Assembly (NCBI RefSeq): GCF_040954645.1
Contig: NC_092807.1
Location: 5,229,187 to 5,293,186 of the forward strand
DNA: 64,000 nucleotides
Direction: 5' to 3'
Source of the DNA: Diabrotica undecimpunctata
Taxonomy: Eukaryota; Arthropoda; Insecta; Coleoptera; Chrysomelidae
Below, piece after piece: positions 51,557-63,265 of this stretch. The notes under the pieces are model-generated. The model searched no databases and was not told the DNA's origin. It saw only the letters and a program-made list of their open reading frames with translations. Both the position numbers and the translations under genes were made by a program. Position 1 is the stretch's first letter. The number at the start of each line of letters is the position of its first letter.

Positions 51557-51937
51557 TACACTGTGTCCGTAAAGTATGGAACAAATTCTTTTTTAGCTAA
51601 ACAGAGCATTTTCAGAAATAATCCTGAAACACGTCGATTTTTGATTTTAATTTACCGTATTTTAAAATAATATTCTAATATACAGGGTCAATTACTTTCG
51701 AGTAATGGCATCACCGTCATTTTTTTTTAAATGAAACACCCCCATTTTGTCTCAATTTTCGGATTACTCTAGCTGAGCTGATTCCAAAAATGTATCACAT
51801 GTTGATTCAAAGTGGTACAGAGTGGACAAAAATACAATAGTTTTGTGTGTGTTCATCAAGTAACGCGTTAGTTAATTTAAGAATATTATCAAAAATACTT
51901 ATTCTCTAGCGGACATAATATGATGAAATACATGACT

Positions 51938-52997
51938 TTATAAATGTTCGAACTGCAGCCCTTGCTGTATTTGACAGTAACCCAAACGTTGTACAAATTC
52001 TTGTTGAACCTTGTTTATTGTGTCTTGAGAAATATTGTTTATTGCTGTCCGAATTCTCTGTTGTAATTCTTGAATATTTGCTGGTTTCGTTTGATATACA
52101 ACATTCTTCAGATGGCCCCACATAAAATAATCCAAAGGATGGAAATCTGGAGACCTCGCTGGCCATTCAATAGGTCCCCGTCTACCAATCCACCTGTTCG
52201 GAAAAATTTCATCTAGGTAACTTCTAACATCTACAGCATAATGTGGAGGTGCACCATCCTGTTGAAACCATAAACTTTCATCAAAACCTTCAGGATTACG
52301 TCTGCTGGGAAACAAATTACGTAAAGTAGGGACGAGATACCCCCTTAAAAACTCAAGGTACGTTGCCTCGTTTAAATTACCTTCGAAAAAGTAGAGTCCG
52401 ATGATTCATTTTCTTACAATTGCAGCCCATACATTTACCTTTTGCGAGTATTGTGTATGATGCTTACGCATCCAGTGAGGGTTTTCTTTTGCCCAGTATC
52501 TACAATTCTGACGGTTAACCTCGCCATTTAACGTGAAAGTGGCCTCATCAGAAAAAATAATGTTTTGTTCCAAGAGAGGGTCTCGGTGGCAGTTACACAT
52601 CATTGTCATCTTTTCGATCATCTTCGTTTAATTCCTGCACAAGTTTGATTTTATAAGGATGCCATTTTTCAAGCTTTAATAGTTTGTGTACCGTTGTTTT
52701 GCTAACACCGATATCGCGACTAACTTTACGCACAGAAGTGTGCGCATCTTCTTCAAAACTAAGTAAAACATCTAATGCTGTATCAGCATTTGCAGAGGGA
52801 CGATCTGATTTCCGTACATTTTCAACTGTACCAGTTTCTCGAAATTTCTTTTCAATCTTACTGACTGTTGAACGCGTTATAGGTCTTTCTGGATATTTAT
52901 CATTAAACAAATTGCACATTTCCATCTGAGTTCGCGATCTGTCTCCATACCCAATCATCATAAGTATTTCAATTCTTTGCTTTACACTTAACTCCAT
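51938..52997 (-). pseudogene. mariner-type (WPARSPD) transposase, near full length
   Basis: Start MELSVKQRIEILMMIGYGDR at 52997. HTH region to GVSKTTVHKLLKLEKWHPYK. After a frame slip near 52620: NIIFSDEATFTLNGEVNRQN (first Asp), VNVWAAIVRK, a TGA, then GLYFFEGNLNEATYLEFLRG, LWFQQDGAPPHYAVDVRSYL (second Asp), WPARSPDFHPLDYFMWGHLK (third Asp). I count 36 residues between second and third Asp. All three catalytic residues survive; only one frameshift and one nonsense codon are evident. No intron at the position found in the 7427-8562 copy. Confidence 0.9.
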
Positions 52998-53353
52998 TTC
53001 TACTTCAAATTAAATCTAAGCGATAATTAAAACATTCACAAATTATACCGAAAATATTGTAGTACTAAACTGTCACTGAACATCAATAAATTACTAAACA
53101 AATAATGACATTTAATTTTAATTTAATAAGAAATAATTTCTTTCATATTCTGTCCGCTAGACAATAAGTAGTTTTGATAATGTTAATTTAACTAACGCGT
53201 TACTTTATGAGCACACACAAAACTATTGTATTTTTGTCCACCCTGTACCAATTTGAATAAACATGTGATACATTTTTGGAATCAGCTCAGCTAGAGTGGA
53301 CAAAATGGGGAGGTTCCATTAAAAAAAATGACGGTGATGTCATTACTCGAAAG

Positions 53354-53722
53354 AATTTTTGTCAGACACATGCATAGCTTTATAAATCTGGTACTCGTTC
53401 ATGAAAATTTTCATGAGCGTGTATAGGATTAGACTTGTACCCTTTGTTTATCCTATATACAATACCTTATCCGTGGTCCAGTATTGTTTGTCTGTTAAAA
53501 TAAATGTCTTGACGGACTCCTAGACGAGAAGCGAGTGTCCTTGTATTTTCCTTCGACGTGTTCTTCTATTAATTATTCGTCTATTTCGTTTTAGGGATAT
53601 CGCTGTGCATTTGTCTGAGAGAAATAATCTGTACTTATCTGTCTATACTTTTTTAAGGAATATATTATAACCTTTCGAGACTGGCTGAATGACGAAAGTC
53701 AATGCCACAAAAAAAAAAAAAA
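53354..53722 (+). mobile_element. poly(A) retroposon, 10-bp target duplication
   Basis: A 369-bp insertion flanked by TACTCGAAAG (53344-53353 and 53723-53732), ending in a run of about 14 A. The interior lacks an open frame and shows no clear A/B box, so it is not an obvious tRNA-derived SINE. It could be a SINE of another origin or a processed copy of an RNA. It contains an inverted repeat 'catgaaaattttcatg' near 53400. Confidence 0.8.
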
Positions 53723-54088
53723 TACTCGAAAGTAATTTACCCTGTATATTAGAATATTATTTTGAAATACGGTAAATTAAAATCAAAAATCGACGTGTTT
53801 TAGGATTATTTCTTAAAAAGGTCTGTTTAGCTAAAAAAGAATTTGTTCCATACTTTACTGACACAGTGTATGTTATTACCAAGAGGGTAGTTTGGGAACT
53901 ACGATTTAAATTGCTTTGCAACTCAGCCGAATCAATCAACTAGAGGTAGATATTTTGTCAATTTTGTTCCTGTTTCCCTCATTGTATTTTTTAATTTTTC
54001 TTTAAAGAGTAAATAAACATATCAATATCTGTATTTATTTCTTGAATTATATTATTATATTGAATATAATTGAATTATATTATTATTA

Positions 54089-54552
54089 GTCTACAGCTTA
54101 GAATCCGAATGATCAAATGTTACGTTTTTTCTGTCTTACTGTATGGCTGTGAAAGTTGGACAATGGACTCTGAAATAGAAAAAAGAATAGATGCATTTGA
54201 GATGTATATATACAGACGAATGTTGAGGATTCCATGGGTACAAAGAGTTACTAATGTTGAGGTACTTCGTCGCATGTGTAAACAAAAAGAATTACTAAGA
54301 ATAATCAAAGAGAGGAAAATTCAATACTTGGGTCATGTGCTGAGAGGCGAAAGATATGAATTACTTCAAGTTATACTGGAAGGAAAAGTACAGGGCAAAA
54401 GATCAGTAGGAAGACGCCAGAACTCGTGGCTGAAAGACCTGAGGAGATGGTTCGACCGCTCATCCGCAGAGATCTTTCGCGCAGCAGTTTCCAAAACTAC
54501 AATTGCCATTTGGATCGCCAACCTTCGAAAGGAGACGGCGCAATGAGAAGAA
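54089..54552 (+). mobile_element. 5'-truncated LINE (open C-terminal frame)
   Basis: LQLRIRMIKCYVFSVLLYGC, ESWTMDSEIEKRIDAFEMYI, YRRMLRIPWVQRVTNVEVLR, RKIQYLGHVLRGERYELLQV, KRSVGRRQNSWLKDLRRWFD, ending IANLRKETAQ and a stop at 54546. No stop over about 150 codons. It sits in an A+T-rich target with 'attgaattatattatt' left and 'attcaattatattatt' right. Tail 'gagaagaagat'. Confidence 0.85.
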
Positions 54553-54598
54553 GATATTATTATTCAATTATATTATTGAATATATTGAATCCCACTAA

Positions 54599-54802
54599 AA
54601 TATCTATGCTAAACAGGCCGGTCAGAAGAAGAAGAAGGGGGCGACATAAACTCAGATATCTGGACGATGTACAGGAAGATCTGAGGGAGATTGGAGTGAG
54701 GGGCTGGAGAAGACAGACACTCGATAGGGAAGGATGGAGGAATGTTTTGAAGCAGGCCAAGGCTCACGAAAGGCTGTAGCGCCAACTGATGATGATGATT
54801 TA
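54599..54802 (+). mobile_element. LINE 3'-end fragment with (GAT)n tail
   Basis: Encodes RPVRRRRRGRHKLRYLDDVQ, EDLREIGVRGWRRQTLDREG, WRNVLKQAKAHERL, stop, then CGCCAACTGATGATGATGAT. Same C-terminal design as the 14973-15373 family but a different subfamily. About 60 codons, open. Confidence 0.8.
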
Positions 54803-55547
54803 TTGAATTACCTCCATTGTATAAAAATATAAAAGATTAGAAAAGTATAGACATTATATTAACATCACAAATTAAAGTCCTATGTTCATTAAAATTAAGT
54901 ATAATAATATTCTAAATATGATAATGATTCTAAATCATGATCGTCTATGAATCTTTTATGTAAGTATTCTTAGATGCAACACAATATCTTAAAGAATAAT
55001 AGAAAAAAAGGCTTAAACTTTAAACACTAAAAATGTAATATAATCTGCAGGAAACCGTTTGCTTTTGCAACCCATGATATCATTTAAAACAACCAATACA
55101 TTCATCTGCGGATTTTACAAGATCAGTATTAAAACATGGAAGTTACAAAAAACAAAAGAACAACTATGACAGCTTATTTGTAAAGTAACATTCATTATCT
55201 GACAATATTTCGTTACAACGATCGTGGCATCGAGACATTTCCCGAAGAATACCTATTTCTTTTGCACCTCAACTGAAATATTTATTTTTAATGGTATTGC
55301 CTAAGTTCCGTCAACTTTCCAATCCAGCGTGGCCAAAAAAAGCCCGCGCATACCAGCATTCATAAAATACTCACATATGCTTAACATTACTGAGTTGTTG
55401 TTGCTAACTAGGGTGGCTAAAGTTAATTCCTAACTAAAAAACAACGCGTTGGTTTCTAAGCACATGTGTTATGCATTCTAACGTATTCAATAAGTCACTT
55501 AAAGGAATTCGACATTGTCAGCACAGGAAAAGTGTCGGAGGGAAAAT
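54803..55547. other. no gene recognised
   Basis: A+T-rich spacer without motif. Confidence 0.4.
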
Positions 55548-56392
55548 ATCTCGTGGACAAAAATATCGAATATTTTGGAATTTTCCAATTATTTTTTGTA
55601 GTCACTACTATTTCAAAATATTTTTAGATTACTAATATTACTCATATAGTAGGCTAATGTACTCAATAAGTTATATAGAAATATTTTGACGTTTATTCAG
55701 CGTTTAGTGTCATTCGTGCATTCTATCATGAAAATCAAATCAAAAAAATCTATCATGAAAATCCTTCACGTAAAGGCAAAACCATAGTAATTCGATTACT
55801 TTTAGTGTAACTTATTAAGTTTAATTAAATATTGTTTTGATTTAACTAAGTTTAAAGTTAGTATGCCACCAATTCGACACTGCGATAAAGCCCAAGTAGC
55901 ACATATTGTAATGTTGAACGAGGAAGTCAATCTACAGTTTCGAATACTTTTAAAAGGTACTACGATACAGGAAATTTTGTACTCAAGCCTGGTCCAGGAT
56001 GCCCAAGGTGCACAAACGCAATTGATGACCGTTTTTTTTTTGTTCTAACTCTACACGAAATCGCTCAGTGACATCGATGTACCTCAGAAATGAGCTATTA
56101 AATGTTAGACAAGTTAATGTGAGTTCAAAAACAGACGGAGATTAAAAGAAGCATACTTAAAGCCTAGACACCCTGCCAAAATTCCACGTTCCATGTCTTC
56201 TCCTAAATCATAAAGCTCGTCGTTTAAAATTTGCAAGAACACATATTCAGTGGAATATCAACAATATCTTTTCACCGATGAGACCAGAATCCTATTATGG
56301 ACGAAAGAAGGTCGAAATCTCGTCTGTTGAAGAGTTGGAGAACGATTCGCCATCTGCAATCTCGCCTATACCGTTAGTTTTGGAGGTGGTGG
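55548..56392 (+). pseudogene. Tc1 element copy 2, left part
   Basis: Starts with the TIR sequence GTGGACAAAAATATCGAATA seen at 22866-24458, then MPPIRHCDKAQVAHIVMLNE (55863), degraded HTH, and the first catalytic region (FTDETRILLWTKEGRNLV-like codons near 56270-56320). It matches copy 1 up to 'gttagttttggag' at about 56390, where an antisense LINE begins. Frameshifts throughout. Confidence 0.85.
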
Positions 56393-58770
56393 CAGAGTGC
56401 TCTGGTAACGTATTACATTCCGGATTGCTTCGTTCGTTTGCCGATCTATTAGTGAGATACCAAGCATCTGTCGTTCCATGGCTCGCTGAGTTTTTCGAAT
56501 CTTGTCCATGTTCTTTTTTGTGAATGTCCAGGTTTGAGCTCCGTAAGTGAGAACGGGAAGGATACAAGAATCGAACACTTTGGTTCGAAGGTTTTGGGGT
56601 ATCTTTTTGTCTTTCAGTATGTATGAGAGTTTTCCAAATGCGGCCCATCCCATTCTTACTCGTCTGCTTATTTCGGTAGTTTGGTTTTCTTTGTTTACCT
56701 TGATATTCTGACCCAGATATATGTATTCTTCTACATGTTCCACTTTTGTTCCTTGGATGGTTATCGTCGGTTGATCATCTTTATTCGACATTAGCTTAGT
56801 TTTACTCAGATTCATTTTCCGTCCTTTTTTTATGGATTCCGTATGAAGCTCATCGATCATCGTCTTCAGTTCTTTCCAGCTGTCGGCTATTAGTACTACG
56901 TCATCTGCATATCTTAGATGGTTTAAATACTTTCCGTTTATCGACAGTCCCTTCGTTTCCCAATTTAGTGATTTAAAGATGTCTTCAAGTGCGGCAGTAA
57001 ATAGTTTTGGAGATATGGTGTCTCCCTGTCTTACTCCTCGGTTGATTTTTTATTGGCCTCGTTTTCATTCCGTTATCCATCGTGACTACCATTTCAGCGT
57101 ATTGGTAAATATTATGTATTAATATCCTATATCTAGAATCTATTCTGCTGTTGACCAGTGCTTCCTCAATAGCCCATAATTCTATGCTGTCAAAAGCTTT
57201 CTCGTAGTCTATAAATGCTAAACAGATTGGTAAATTGTATTCGTTAACTTTTTCTATTAGGACCTTTAGTGTGTGAAGATGGTCACATGTACTGAACCCT
57301 TTTCTAAATCCGGTTTGCTCTACTGCGTATATTTCAGCGTATTGGTATATATTATGTATTAATATCCTATATCTAGAATCTATTCTGCTGTTGACCAGTG
57401 CTTCCTCAATAGCCCATAATTCTATGCTGTCAAAAGCTTTCTCGTAGTCTATAAATGCTAAACAGATTGGTAAATTGTATTCGTTAACTTTTTCTATTAG
57501 GACCTTTAGTGTGTGAAGATGGTCACATGTACTGAACCCTTTTCTAAATCCGGTTTGCTCTACTGGTTGATATACATCGAACTTTGTTGTCAATCTATTT
57601 GTAATTATTTTTGTGAATGTTTTATAAAGTTGTGATAGTAGTGATATTGGACGATAATTTTTCAGATCTGTATTGTCCCCTTTTTTGTGTATTAATATTG
57701 TGTTAGCAGTATTCCATTCCCTTGGTATGTTTCCTTCAAATAGGCATTTATTAAAAAGTATTTTTAGGTACCTGATGACTTCTTCTCCTCCTTCTTTCAA
57801 CATTTCTGCCAGAATTCCATCACTACCCGGTGCTTTATTTCTTTTCAATTCTTTAATTGCATTTTCTATTTCTACTTCGCTTATTTCGGGCATTACTTCA
57901 GAATTTACGTTTGTTATTTGTCTTTTCAGATTTTGCTTTGAAGAGTCGGGGGGATCGTTTCTTGAGCGGTATAACTCAGTATAGAAGTTTTCAACTATGT
58001 TTGATATCTGAGCTTTGCTTGTTTCTAGTTGGCCTTGTTGATTTTTCATAGTTATAATATTTTTCTTTCCTAATTTCGGTTTGGTATATTTCAGACTTTG
58101 ATTTTTCTCTATCACTCTTTCTACATGTTTTTGTTGATGTTTTTTAATATCGTCTTTTATCTGTTTTCGTATGGCTCGATTAAGTTCTTTGTATTCTGTG
58201 GTATTTCTTTTGTTTAGTGACAGGAGCTCTTTTCGTTGTTTCAGCATATTCTTCGATTCTGCACTTATTTTGGATTTTTTGTTGTTATGGCGGGTTGCTA
58301 TTTCTGAGCTAGCATTCAATAGTTCTTTTGTTATAACTGAGTTAATTTTATTAACGCTGAGTTGTTCTAGATTCAGTGCTTGGGCGGTTTTTAATTTGCT
58401 AGCACATTTTTCTTTATCGACTTTTAGCTTTTCTGTGTCTATTTGTATCGTGTTATTAAAGTTAATTCTACGTTTGCTATACTTAATCCTTAGTTTAGCT
58501 CTAACCATTCTGTGATCACTACCCAGAGAGACATTATTTATTACTGTTACATCTTCTACGATACCTTTCTTGTTACACATGATGTAATCGATTTCGTTCC
58601 TTGTTTTTCCGTCTGGTGATAACCACGTCCACTTTCTTTGCGGTTTTTTCTTATAAAATGTGTTCATTACGAAATATTTGTTGCTATGTAGGAAGTTAAC
58701 CAGGGTTTCTCCTCTCTCATTTCTAACACCATAGCCGAATTCACCAATATAGTTTTCGCTTTCTTCTAGT
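56393..58770 (-). pseudogene. large LINE: endonuclease C-terminus and RT, 3' end missing
   Basis: From 58770: ESENYIGEFGYGVRNERGET, KWTWLSPDGKTRNEIDYIMC, NNVSLGSDHRMVRAKL (endonuclease, SDH), long Lys-rich linker, RT: KAPGSDGILAEMLKEGGEEV, ILIHKKGDNTDLKNYRPISL, EQTGFRKGFSTCDHLHTL, LAFIDYEKAFDSIELWA (motif A), INRGVRQGDTISPKLFTAAL (motif B, after a +1 A), LNHLRYADDVVLIADS (motif C), ILPVLTYGAQTWTFTKKNMD, MERQMLGISLIDRQ. The frame is open for 560 codons and includes an 80-codon exact tandem duplication. The C-terminal tail expected after IRNVI is lost. Related to the LINE at 15463-16690. Confidence 0.9.
57091..57570 (-). repeat. in-frame 240-bp tandem duplication within RT
   Basis: Units 57091-57330 and 57331-57570, period exactly 240, with few differences (for example TGGTAAAT/TGGTATAT). 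Each encodes EQTGFRKGFSTCDHLHTLKV through SRYRILIHNIYQYAE, covering finger and motif A with its catalytic Asp. The product would have two motif A blocks. Confidence 0.92.
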
Positions 58771-59013
58771 CGTTATTTCAGATTCATGTTAATGCACGAT
58801 AATGCTCGACCACATGCCGCTGCCATCGTGAGTAATTACTTGATGAGGTCCAAATTCGAAGATTGGATTGGCCACCATTTAGCCTGGATTTAAATCCAAT
58901 GGAACACATGTGGTATCAGCTAAAACGCCGCATACGACGAAGAAATCCCATTCCAAATACGATAGAGCAGCTTCGGCTTGCTGCTCAGGATGAATTGAAT
59001 GGACATGTCCAAA
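58771..59013 (+). pseudogene. Tc1 element copy 2, right part
   Basis: Resumes at 'agattcatgttaatgcacgataat': LMHDNARPHAAAIVSNYLM (second Asp), WPPFSLDLNPMEHMWYQLKR (Glu), IPNTIEQLRLAAQDELNGHV. About 160 bp present in copy 1 between the two parts is missing. The right TIR is absent; homology stops near 59013. Confidence 0.85.
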
Positions 59014-59694
59014 AATGAAGAAGGAGAAGAAGAAGAGTAGACACTCTCATAAATCAGGAATCGAGTGACAACACTGAGGAGTAGGCAGATATGGCCCCTT
59101 CATATCTATGTGTTAAGTAAGAAACTAGCCTCAGTCTGCTGTGCAATAAAGCGTATATTTCTATAAAAATAATTTTCTATTTATTGCAAATCTAAAATTG
59201 TTTCCTCTTGCTTTCTTATTTCGTAAATTTGTAATTAATAACGAAGAATCCCTCTGTTTAAATAAGTCTTGTGCCGTTACTGAACATTTGTGACAAGAGA
59301 CTCTTGATGAAAAAGTAAATAACCGTCTGTGGAGTGTCTATTATAGTCTACATTAGGTATTAAAAATATCAATGATATGTACTCAAGAGTTATATAAAAA
59401 ATTTGAATATACATATTTAAACACAAAATAAAATACGTGGCAGATTTTGATTCTTTTTTAAACTATTCGAAATCGGCTAACTTTTTTTATTAAAAACGTT
59501 ATTTCAAATTATAACCAAAAACTTTTGTATTCCCACTAATATTATATTATAAGAAACACAAGAATGTGTTTCTACAATCAAAGAATCAAGAACACATTTT
59601 CATTTTTCGTGTCTAGTCCAATGGACAGGGATTTGATCTGTAAAAACGACATGAACAAGCTGAATTTTGCAAAAAAAGTTTCTCAGGGCTCAAA
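59014..59694. other. no gene recognised
   Basis: Starts with a short GAA-rich run (59018-59040) that may be a LINE tail; otherwise A+T-rich. Confidence 0.35.
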
Positions 59695-59932
59695 GCAGAC
59701 CATTTCTTAATCAAAAAAGGAAAACGAGAAAGTTGGAAAAAGTTCGTGTCTTCAATAGATCTTTCCACTCCCTTAAGCAGCATATGGAAGAAAGTCCGCA
59801 GAATAAAAGGGACAAAATACTTCCGCTACTCTATCACTAACATTAAACGGAGTTATCCTGAAATAAATTTCTTAGGACTTTCTTTTGAACGTAACTTAAA
59901 ATGGGAGAGCCACATAAAAAACGAGGATGCCA
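59695..59932 (+). pseudogene. fragment of an RNase-H-type (I/R1 group) LINE with internal deletion
   Basis: KRESWKKFVSSIDLSTPLSS, IWKKVRRIKGT is the linker before RT; it is joined within 20 codons to INFLGLSFERNLKWESHIKN, which lies after RT in these elements, so the whole RT core is deleted in frame. The frame continues without stop into the next LINE's endonuclease, giving a chimeric 380-codon frame. Confidence 0.65.
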
Positions 59933-59934
59933 AC

Positions 59935-62900
59935 AAGGCAGATGGATCCTCAGAATCAGAATTAATGATACAAACACTGCAGACCCAAAATCTAAACATT
60001 TTCTATCAAAATGTACGAGGCCTACGCACTAAAACAAGTGACCTATATACCAATGTTCTTAGTGAAGAGTTTGATATAATCCTATTAACTGAAACATGGC
60101 TTATAGATGGAATCTCCGATGAAGAACTTTTTGATAATCGCTACATAGTCTTCCGCAAAGATAGGGCCAGTGGCAAGACATTGGGTGGTGGAGTTATGGT
60201 AGCATTAAAAAAGAAATTTATTGTAGAAAGTATTAAAGTTAATTGTAATGTAATTGTTGAGTGCTTGTTACTTAAGGTAAGGTTTAAAACATATTCATTT
60301 TATGTCTCCTGTGTATATATACCTCCTGGTATAAGGTTAGATATTTATGAAGAACTTTTAGAACTTTATAACCAAGTATTGTCAGAAAATGTTAATATTA
60401 TCATATTTGGAGATTTTAATATTCCTGGATTTATTAACTTAAGTTGTGAAAAGAGCAGCTTGCTTGAAGAATTTCAAAATCTAAACAATTTAAATCAATA
60501 TAATACAATTTCAAATTGTAAAAATAAACTGCTTGATCTTATACTGTCAAACATATCCATAACCAATCTAACTAGGTCTGGGTCTCCTTTGGTACCTGAA
60601 GATTATTATCACCCGGCACTAGAAATGTTACTAGAATATAAAGATAATTCATACACTGAGAGTAATATACAACAGTCTTATAGGTATGATTATGCCAGGG
60701 GGGACTTTAATCTTCTGTATCAATTAATAAGGGACACTGACTGGTCAGATATGTATAATTGTATAACTGCTACAGATTGTATTAATCAATTTTACGATAA
60801 ATTGTATGACTGCATTGATCAAGCCATCCCAAAAAAATTATTAAAAATAGACAAAAACAGAAATATCCAGCTTATTTTAGTATAGACCTTATTAAAAAAA
60901 TCAGACAAAAAAACAAATTAAGCAAACATATAAAAATAAGGAAAGCTAGTGCTATCGATAACTATAAATTCAAGAGTCTTAGAAATATTATTAAAAAGCA
61001 AATCAAAAATGAATTTATGCAGCATCAAAATAATATTGAAGATAACATTTTGCATGACCCAAATAGTTTTTGGACATTCATAAGAAGTAGGAGACAAACC
61101 AGCGGTTTTCCTCACGAGATGTCTTTAAATGATCATACATATACTGGCCCTCAGGATATTGCCATGGCTTTCTCTCATCATTTTAGCTCAATTTATCAGG
61201 TATCATCCACACATCAGGCTACTTCACAGGGATCTTTTAACTTTTCAGTTATTAGTGAAGAAGATGTGAAGGTTAGTATAAAAAAATTAAAGCCAAAAAA
61301 GGCCACAGGTAGTGATAATATCCCTGCCTATATATTTAAAGGATGTTCTGATATATTTCAAAAGCCATTATCACATTTATTTAATCTATCTCTTAAAACT
61401 AACACCTTTCCAGACAAACTCAAAGAGGCTACCATTACTCCAGTTTTTAAATCAGGTAATAGAAACAATATAGAAGACTATCGTCCTATAAGTATCCTTA
61501 ATTCACTGGCTAAAATATTTGAATCTATTCTCTATATGAATATACTGAAAAATTTTGAAAATGATTTTGCTCCAGATCAACATGGTTTCTTGCCTGGGTT
61601 ATCCACAACTAGTAATCTATGCATTCTGTCTAATTTTGCTAGTGAGGCAATAAATAATAAACTCCAATTAGATTTAATAATGACTGACTGCTCAAAGGCC
61701 TTTGATATGGTTGACCATGGCATTCTTTTATCGAGATTGAATGAGTTTGGTTTTTCGCATGATGCTTGTACATTTATAAAATCGTATGTGGATTCAAGGT
61801 TTCAACGAGTCAAAATTGGTAGGTGTTTATCAGATAAATTTCAGGCTACATCTGGTGTCCCCCAAGGGAGCAACTTAGGGCCTTTGTTTTTCTTAATTTT
61901 TGTCAACTCACTACCACAATCTCTTAAATTTTCTTCTAGTTTGATCTATGCTGATGATTTTAAGCTTTTTAAGACTATACATACTTCAAATGATTGTCAG
62001 TTACTACAGTAGGACCTGACCTCAGTTGTGGAATGGTTTAGGGACAACAATATGATCTTGAATATTAAGAAGTGTGGAGTCATATCTTTTACTCGTAAAA
62101 TCGACTACATTCAAAATAATTATAGAATTGACAATTGTGTAGTATCTAGGAAAACCAAATGTAAAGATCTGGGAATATACTTACAGGCTAACATGAAATT
62201 TAATGAACACTATATAAATATTGTTAATAAAGCCTACAAAATATTGGGATTTGTAATAAGAAATTCCAAACACTTTAGTATAAACACAACCATTAGACTA
62301 TATAACGCTTTAGTCAGACCAAACTTGGAATATGCATCAGTGGTATGGACTCCTGAGGCCAAAGTTCATATTAATCATATAGAAAAGGTACAAAAAAGAT
62401 TTCTAAGGTATTTATACCTTAAGAAATACAATGTGTATACTCACCTTACGCCATCAAAAGAGTTGCTTCAAATATTTGGCTTGCAGTCATTAGAGCAAAG
62501 AAGAAACATGCATTGTGTTGTGTTTATTCATAATGTCATTAACAATGTTAAATATAAGACATGTGGTTTGATCAACTTTATTAGGTTTCATGTGCCAAAG
62601 GTCAACCTAATAGTAAACAGTAATGACCTATTTTCTTGTAGTCCATATAATTCTTGTGCAATAATAAACTATATGCAATATCAGTGTAATGAGTTAATAA
62701 AGATCTCTGATATAGACCTCTTTACCTGTAGTGTAAGGGATATTAAAAAATGTTATGAATAGATAAGTAATGGACTGAATTTTAAAATTTTATTAACTTG
62801 CGTCTTTTTTTTAATGTGTTTTACTTTCTGTGTTTTTATTTTGTACTTGTGTGTATATTGTAGTATATTGTATTTTTTGTGTGTATATTTTTATACCAAG

Positions 62901-62984
62901 TAATGAGCACTCTTACATGTAATTACTACCTAGGTGGTGTTTGTAAGTTTTAATAAATAAATAAAATAAATAAATAAATAAATA
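59935..62984 (+). pseudogene. LINE with endonuclease and RT, nearly intact
   Basis: Endonuclease: LNIFYQNVRGLRTKTSDLYT, EEFDIILLTETWLIDG, LGGGVMVALKKKF, VNIIIFGDFNIPGF. A frame slip at about 60866 follows DKNRNI; the next frame carries linker and RT: HDPNSFWTFIRSRRQ, KKATGSDNIPAYIFKG, NIEDYRPISILNSLAKIFES, FLPGLSTTSN, LDLIMTDCSKAFDMVDHGIL (motif A),  SGVPQGSNLGPLFFLIFVNS (motif B), LIYADDFKLFKTI (motif C). TAG at 62010-62012 precedes DLTSVVEWFRDNNMILNIKK; then KDLGIYLQANMKFNEHY, LVRPNLEYASVVWTPEAKVH, and the end at 62762. Tail (TAAA)n. Just two lesions in about 940 codons. Jockey/CR1-like by RT motifs; no RNase H. Confidence 0.88.
62946..62984 (+). repeat. (TAAA)n tail of the LINE
   Basis: 'taataaataaataaaataaa' and further units close the LINE 3' UTR. 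A short tandem tail of this kind is usual for CR1/Jockey-like and related LINEs. Confidence 0.9.
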
Positions 62985-63009
62985 ACCAATCTGCAACGTT
63001 CTTGACAAT

Positions 63010-63265
63010 CCAGAATTCTTCTTCTTGTAGTGTCTACCCGTTTCGGATGTTGGCGACCATCACGTAAATCTGTATTTTGCAAACTGTTGCTCTGAAAAGA
63101 TTTGTGGTTGTTGTGTTGAACCACGTAGGAAGATTTTTCAGCCAGGAAATCCTTGGCCTTCCTGGTCCTTGTTTTCCTTCTACTTTTCCTTGTAGAATTA
63201 ATTGCAGTAACCCATATCTTTCGCTGTTTTTCATGATGTGACCGAAGTATTCGATTTTGGCTGTT
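63010..63265 (-). mobile_element. LINE 3'-end fragment, antisense
   Basis: Minus strand: KTAKIEYFGHIMKNSERYGL, LQLILQGKVEGKQGPGRPRI, SWLKNLPTWFNTTTTNLFRA, VMVANIRNG and stop at 63034, then 'acactacaagaagaagaatt'. Open throughout. Same family as 10408-10558 and 54089-54552. Confidence 0.85.

Larger units (their letters stand above)
51559..53868 (-). mobile_element. mariner-like element with inverted repeats of about 350 bp
   Basis: Ends CACTGTGTC(C/A)GTAAAGTATG and inverse, TA on each flank (51557-51558, 53869-53870). The arms extend inward through 'caattactttcgagtaatg', 'ttttggaatcagctcagctagag' and 'aaaactattgtatttttgtcca' to about 51905 and 53150. The right arm is interrupted by a poly(A) retroposon (53354-53722). 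A transposase lies between the arms on the minus strand. Confidence 0.9.

Noticed and set aside
57673..58515. plus-strand frames of 64-114 codons
   Set aside because: Antisense shadows of the large LINE on the minus strand.
59746..60885. single 380-codon protein
   Set aside because: The frame is a chance fusion: the first 60 codons belong to an internally deleted I/R1-type LINE, the rest to a different LINE's endonuclease.
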